Below, piece after piece: positions 63,965-64,000 of a stretch of 64,000 bases of DNA (its first letter is position 1; the number at the start of each line of letters is the position of its first letter). Source of the DNA: JAICJC01 sp963709425 (GTDB taxonomy: Bacteria > Actinomycetota > Thermoleophilia > Gaiellales > JAICJC01). The position numbers and the translations under genes were made by a program. The DNA lies in NCBI GenBank assembly GCA_963709425.1, contig CAVPWG010000006.1, forward strand, positions 137,244-201,243. The letters run 5' to 3'. The notes under the pieces are model-generated. The model saw nothing but the letters and a program-made list of their open reading frames with translations, did not search any database and was not told the DNA's origin.

Positions 63965-64000
63965 CAGATTCCCGAACCGCTATCGCTTCAGGTGGGGCGC

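Overview
The window is chromosomal DNA of a very GC-rich bacterium, almost certainly an actinobacterium. My best guess is a deep-branching soil or sediment lineage such as Thermoleophilia. Supporting signs are a CGAAC-N4-GTTCG type SOS box, a short GSI-alpha glutamine synthetase, ribosomal protein S1 with an acidic Ala/Glu/Pro tail, and stress families typical of Actinobacteria (DUF1918, DUF2188, DUF3618, Act_Holin-X). The assignment is inference; there is no rRNA here.

Layout. 0-1.5 kb: a ferredoxin reductase and a small ferredoxin of the P450-partner kind. 1.5-13.2 kb: a minus-strand block of energy-stress genes, namely a frameshifted metal P-type ATPase, four universal stress proteins, a GNAT/acyl-CoA synthetase fusion, phosphoketolase and acetate kinase. 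A shared dyad lies upstream of two of its transcription units. 13.8-15.8 kb: a DUF4389 membrane protein and a 53-residue orphan. 15.8-22 kb: a tightly overlapping acyl-CoA catabolic operon (thiolase, aldehyde dehydrogenase, EthD-like protein, three crotonases) divergent from a 3-hydroxyacyl-CoA dehydrogenase. 22-24.6 kb: flavin monooxygenase, RNase H, Nudix. 24.6-41 kb: housekeeping genes (uvrA and uvrB, each with an SOS box, coaE, rpsA, polA) with interspersed sulfatase, peptidase, transglycosylase and glycosidase-like genes. 41-52 kb: ACT-malic enzyme, AraC-DinB regulator, MerR/efflux pair with twin operators, glnA, MFS transporter, multi-pass membrane protein, glutamate-cysteine-ligase-like enzyme. 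A tRNA-Leu(CAA) sits at 52.1 kb.

After the tRNA the character changes. From 52.2 kb to the end the DNA is visibly less GC-rich, with longer gaps, decayed genes (a response-regulator remnant, a duplicated small gene) and many small membrane or stress proteins: DUF1918, Hsp20, a Tat Rieske protein, an APC permease, an allene-oxide-cyclase-like secreted protein, a run of tiny membrane proteins, DUF2188, DUF3618, Act_Holin-X and an anti-sigma-type ATPase. It reads as an accessory stress region.

A technical point affects many entries. Several genes, including the normally conserved rpsA and uvrB, carry single-base indels, mostly in short runs of C or G, and read normally once one base is added or removed. 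This looks like consensus error in the assembly rather than wholesale gene decay, so those genes are annotated across the shift.
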